In this document: in pieces, positions 61,424-64,000 of the stretch
Layout of the letters: the number at the start of each line of letters is the position of its first letter
How positions within the stretch are numbered: the stretch's first letter is position 1
The notes under the pieces: generated by a model
What the model was told of the DNA's origin: nothing
What the model saw: the letters and a program-made list of their open reading frames with translations, nothing else
The model's database searches: none
Program-made: the position numbers and the translations under genes
Origin: Alphaproteobacteria bacterium
Lineage (GTDB): Bacteria > Myxococcota_A > UBA796 > CAJQPC01
DNA length: 64,000 bases
Assembly: GCA_020632795.1 (NCBI GenBank)
Contig: JACKEV010000016.1
Coordinates: 248,001-312,000 of the forward strand
Direction: 5' to 3'

Positions 61424-61692
61424 GAGACCCTCAGCCGGGACTCGGTTACCACGCTGATCGTCGGCGGCTCGTCGGGCATGAGCTGCTCCAGGGCGCGGTG
61501 GGCGGCGCAGCGGATCCACCGCTGCGGGTGGGCGAGGTGCCGTCGGATGTCCGGCACCAGGGCCACGTGCTGGCCATCGGCGGCGTCGGCCAGGGCGGCG
61601 ACGATGCGCGCAGGATCGCCGGAGCACAGCTCGGCCCGGAGGCGCAGGATCTCTCGGGGGTGAAGGCGGATGCGGTCGAGGGAGTGGGTCAT
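61414..61692 (-). CDS. Small HEAT-like protein preceding Rpn gene
   Basis: 92 residues from ATG 61692 with GGAGG well placed upstream. It reads as two helical hairpins of HEAT type (DPARIVAALADAADGQHVAL, DIRRHLAHPQRWIRCAAHRA). No named family recognised. Its stop lies within the start of the Rpn nuclease gene, so the two are translationally coupled, and the small protein may regulate or partner the nuclease (inference). Confidence 0.7.
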   Translation of the reverse strand: MTHSLDRIRLHPREILRLRAELCSGDPARIVAALADAADGQHVALVPDIRRHLAHPQRWIRCAAHRALEQLMPDEPPTISVVTESRLRVSWG

Positions 61693-61899
61693 GAGGTCCT
61701 CCGTTCAAGGGTCGCTCCACCTCAAAGCAAGCGGCGTGCCAGGGAGCTGAAGTCCTGTTCTGAACATTCGAATCGCCGGATGGACTCCAACGGGGTGACC
61801 GGATCTCGACACCCCCCTCTGCGGCTTCCGGTGGGGCGATCCGGACAGAATCCGTCCAACCGGCTAGCTGACCGCACCCCCCACGCCCCCGAGGAGACC

Positions 61900-63009
61900 A
61901 TGCGACACCTCCCTCTGCTGCTCACCCTCGCCGCCTGCACCAGCAACGTGGCCCCGGCCAAGGACGCGCTCACCGACGACAGCGCGGTCACTGCGAACGA
62001 CACCGGAGACGGCGCGGACGACACCGGGGCTGCGGGGGATGACACCCACGACACCGGGGCGACCGGAGACGACACGGACTCCGGCGGGGACGACACCGGC
62101 ACGACCGGCGACGACACGGACTCCGGCGGGGACGACTCGGGCGCGACCGAGGACGACACGGCCTCCGGGGACGACACCGCCTCGGGGGGCGACGACACCG
62201 GTCTCGACGACACCGGCGGCGCCACCGCCGGCGACTACACACAGACCGGCCCCTACATGGTCACCGTCACCACGGGCACTGAGGATCTCGGCAACGGCTG
62301 CGCGATGGGCTGGGACCGCTACGAGCCCGACGTCGCCCCGGTCGGCTTCATCGTGCTGGCCCACGGCTTCCAGCGAACCCGGGTGAACATGGCCGACTGG
62401 GCGGACCACCTGGCGTCCTGGGGCTTCGACGTGGTCGCCCCCGACCTCTGCCACGCCAGCGTCCTGGACACCGACCACGCACAGAACGGCGCAGACCTGG
62501 TGCTGCTGGCCGCCGCCCTCGGGGACGGCGCGCCCCTGTACATCGGCCAGTCCGCCGGGGGCCTTGCAGGGCTGCTGGCGGCGAGCCAGGACAGCACCAC
62601 CCGCGCGGTCCTGGGGCTCGACGCCGTCGACGACAACACCGGCCTGGGCCTGGCCGCCGCGCCCTCCATCGCCGCGCCCGTGTACGGCCTGGTCGGGGAG
62701 TCGTCGCTGTGCAACGCCAGCAACAACGGCGTCGCCGTCTACGCGGCGGCCCCCCAGGGGCTGGCGCTGCGGGTCACCGAGGCGGACCACTGCGACTTCG
62801 AGAACCCCACCGACTGGGGCTGTGAGCTGCTCTGCACCGGCACGAACGCGCAGTTCACCGATGAGCAGCTCCGCGCCACCATCGGCGGCATGACCACCGC
62901 GTTCGCCCTCTGGCAGTCCGGGGCGGCGGCCGACGGCGCCGACTGGTGGACCTCGGGGGGCGCGGAGTACGACGCCCTGGTGGCCGACGGCGCGCTGTCC
63001 ACGCCCTGA
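61900..63009 (+). CDS. Lipoprotein alpha/beta hydrolase tethered by an Asp/Thr/Gly-rich linker
   Basis: 369 residues from ATG 61900 with GAGGAG upstream. Lipobox LAAC (Cys13), then about 90 residues of DDTGD/DDTASGD-type repeats (a stiff, acidic, disordered tether) and a hydrolase domain: FIVLAHGFQRTR (oxyanion region), the nucleophile elbow IGQSAGGLAG and a candidate His in TEADHCDFENP. It resembles chlorophyllase/PET-hydrolase-type alpha/beta hydrolases. The substrate is unknown. It is divergent from the small HEAT-like gene over a 207 bp gap in which I see no further feature. Confidence 0.8.
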   Translation: MRHLPLLLTLAACTSNVAPAKDALTDDSAVTANDTGDGADDTGAAGDDTHDTGATGDDTDSGGDDTGTTGDDTDSGGDDSGATEDDTASGDDTASGGDDTGLDDTGGATAGDYTQTGPYMVTVTTGTEDLGNGCAMGWDRYEPDVAPVGFIVLAHGFQRTRVNMADWADHLASWGFDVVAPDLCHASVLDTDHAQNGADLVLLAAALGDGAPLYIGQSAGGLAGLLAASQDSTTRAVLGLDAVDDNTGLGLAAAPSIAAPVYGLVGESSLCNASNNGVAVYAAAPQGLALRVTEADHCDFENPTDWGCELLCTGTNAQFTDEQLRATIGGMTTAFALWQSGAAADGADWWTSGGAEYDALVADGALSTP

Positions 63010-63042
63010 TCCTGTAGGATGGCCACCTCATCGGAGGCCCCC

Positions 63043-63714
63043 ATGCCCACCTTCGTGCTCCGCCGCGACGCCCCCCTCACCGCCGAGGAGGCCGGCCGGC
63101 TCCCCGCCGCCGCGACCACCCCGGACGAGCCCGGCGTGGTCGCCCGCGCCCTCGTCGAGGCCCCCATCGCCGAGCTGTGCGCCTTCGCCGCCCAGCTCGC
63201 CCGCGCGGTGCCCGACGCCACCTTCGAGGTCCACGTCCCCGCCGCCCAGGCGACCGTGGCCCCCGGCGAGGCCCCCACGGTCGCCTCCGGCGAGGCGGCC
63301 CTGGTGCCTGCCGATCAGGTCGACGCGGCCTTCATGGAGCAGGACCCCTGGGCCCTGCTCGACCGCGGCGACGTCGCCACGGCGCTCCGCCGCTTCGAGG
63401 CCGGCTACGAGCTGGACTCCGAGGGCCGCGATCGCGTGTTCTCCCTCTCCCGCAGCGGTGACCCCGCCGAGGTGGCGCTGTCCGTCGATGTCGCCCGCCT
63501 CACCGGCTACAAGTCCTTCATCATGAACATCCGCCGCATGGCCGGGCACAACGACCCCCGCATCCGCGAGGCCTGCGCGAAGGCCATGGGGGCGCTGGGG
63601 GGCAACGCCCTGCTCATCCCCCTGGAGCGGCTCGGCGAGGACAAGGTCCCGGCGGTCCGAGACGCCGCCAAGGCCGCCATCGCCGAGATCGAGGCCCGGC
63701 ACGCGAGGCGCTGA
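63043..63714 (+). CDS. HEAT-like helical-repeat protein, unknown function
   Basis: 223 residues from ATG 63043, chosen over 63019 because GGAGG lies 5 bases upstream. Two parts: an N-terminal region FVLRRDAPLTAEEAGRLPAA and a C-terminal set of helices RRMAGHNDPRIREACAKAMG, VPAVRDAAKAAIAEIEARHA with HEAT-type hydrophobic spacing. No signal peptide or membrane segment. Ends 6 bp before the convergent OmpA gene. Confidence 0.6.
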   Translation: MPTFVLRRDAPLTAEEAGRLPAAATTPDEPGVVARALVEAPIAELCAFAAQLARAVPDATFEVHVPAAQATVAPGEAPTVASGEAALVPADQVDAAFMEQDPWALLDRGDVATALRRFEAGYELDSEGRDRVFSLSRSGDPAEVALSVDVARLTGYKSFIMNIRRMAGHNDPRIREACAKAMGALGGNALLIPLERLGEDKVPAVRDAAKAAIAEIEARHARR

Positions 63715-63720
63715 GGGGGG

Positions 63721-64000
63721 CTACTCGGGTGCGTCGGGGATGTCGGCGCGCTTCGTGATCACGAACTCGACCCGCCGGTTCTTGGCCCAGGCGTCCTCGG
63801 TGTCCTCGTCCACGATGGGGCGGGACTCGCCGAAGCCCTGGGACTTGAGTCGGGTCGGCGAGACCCCCTGGGCGATCAGGAAGTCGTGCACCGCCCGGGC
63901 CCGGCGGGAGGAGAGGTCGAGGTTGTACTGCTCGCCGCCGCGGCTGTCGGCGTGGCCCTCCACCGAGACCTCCAGGACCTCGGGGTGTTCGATGATGACC
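63721..64000 (-). CDS. OmpA-family C-terminal domain (5' end beyond window edge)
   Basis: The minus-strand frame continues beyond position 64000 without a start that is convincing within the window. The visible part, ending IPDAPE, is an OmpA-type peptidoglycan-binding domain: EGHADSRGGEQYNLDLSSRRARAV holds the Asp and Arg needed, and SQGFGESRPIVDEDTEDAWAKNRRVEF is the usual end. Third OmpA-type domain in the window. Confidence 0.88.
   Translation of the reverse strand, partial: VIIEHPEVLEVSVEGHADSRGGEQYNLDLSSRRARAVHDFLIAQGVSPTRLKSQGFGESRPIVDEDTEDAWAKNRRVEFVITKRADIPDAPE

Overview
The window is very GC-rich (about 70% by eye) and gene-dense on both strands. It looks like one piece of a Gram-negative chromosome. 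The gene content suggests Myxococcota or a related deltaproteobacterial lineage: many lipoproteins with Asp/Cys-rich MopE-type repeats, OmpA proteins with thrombospondin-type-3 repeats, a Ser/Thr kinase fused to an AAA ATPase and TPRs, a KirBac-type channel and a patatin with cNMP-binding domains. This is inference; no rRNA or tRNA gene was found to anchor it. Neighbouring genes often overlap by four bases (NTGA), and GTG and TTG starts are common.

Layout. 1-4.7 kb: membrane protein (cut by the edge), GH113-like lipoprotein, methyltransferase, zinc-ribbon protein, small hypothetical. 4.7-10.8 kb: large TPR protein, MopE/fibrinogen-like lipoprotein, and a coupled pair holding a DnaC-like ATPase. 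10.9-16.8 kb: a six-gene coupled run, beta-barrel protein > STM4014 ATP-grasp > HAD > STM4013 hydrolase > STM4012 radical SAM > STM4011 radical SAM. 16.8-21.1 kb: a 1027-residue HExxH protein, an XRE-type regulator upstream of it, and a 434 bp intergenic region with a minus-strand intrinsic terminator. 21.1-25.1 kb: VWA/Kelch-like lipoprotein, thiolase, 3-hydroxyacyl-CoA dehydrogenase. 25.1-26.1 kb: zeta-like toxin with a Phd-like antitoxin. 26.1-34.6 kb: KirBac channel, cNMP/ParA-like/patatin fusion, kinase-ATPase-TPR protein, small lipoprotein.

34.6-46 kb is a minus-strand transport region: glucan phosphorylase, peptide-type binding protein, an OppB/DppB-type permease carrying a seven-repeat WD40 propeller between TM1 and TM2, an OppC/YejE-like permease, an ATP-grasp protein and two paralogous multi-span membrane proteins. 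46.1-50.8 kb: three-subunit molybdenum hydroxylase, then an aminotransferase. 50.8-57.4 kb: two OmpA-like proteins, AI-2E-family permease, redoxin and DsbD-alpha lipoproteins, SirB1-like protein. 57.4-64 kb: MopE and FG-GAP lipoproteins, Rpn/DUF4351 nuclease with a 12 bp minisatellite, tethered alpha/beta hydrolase, HEAT-like proteins and a truncated OmpA gene.

The best candidates for undescribed biology are the WD40-in-permease fusion, the beta-barrel-coupled STM4011-4014 cluster, the XRE/giant HExxH pair with its terminator-bearing leader, and the cNMP/ParA-like/patatin fusion next to a lipid-gated-type K+ channel. No CRISPR array, IS element, prophage or RNA gene of a known family was recognised.
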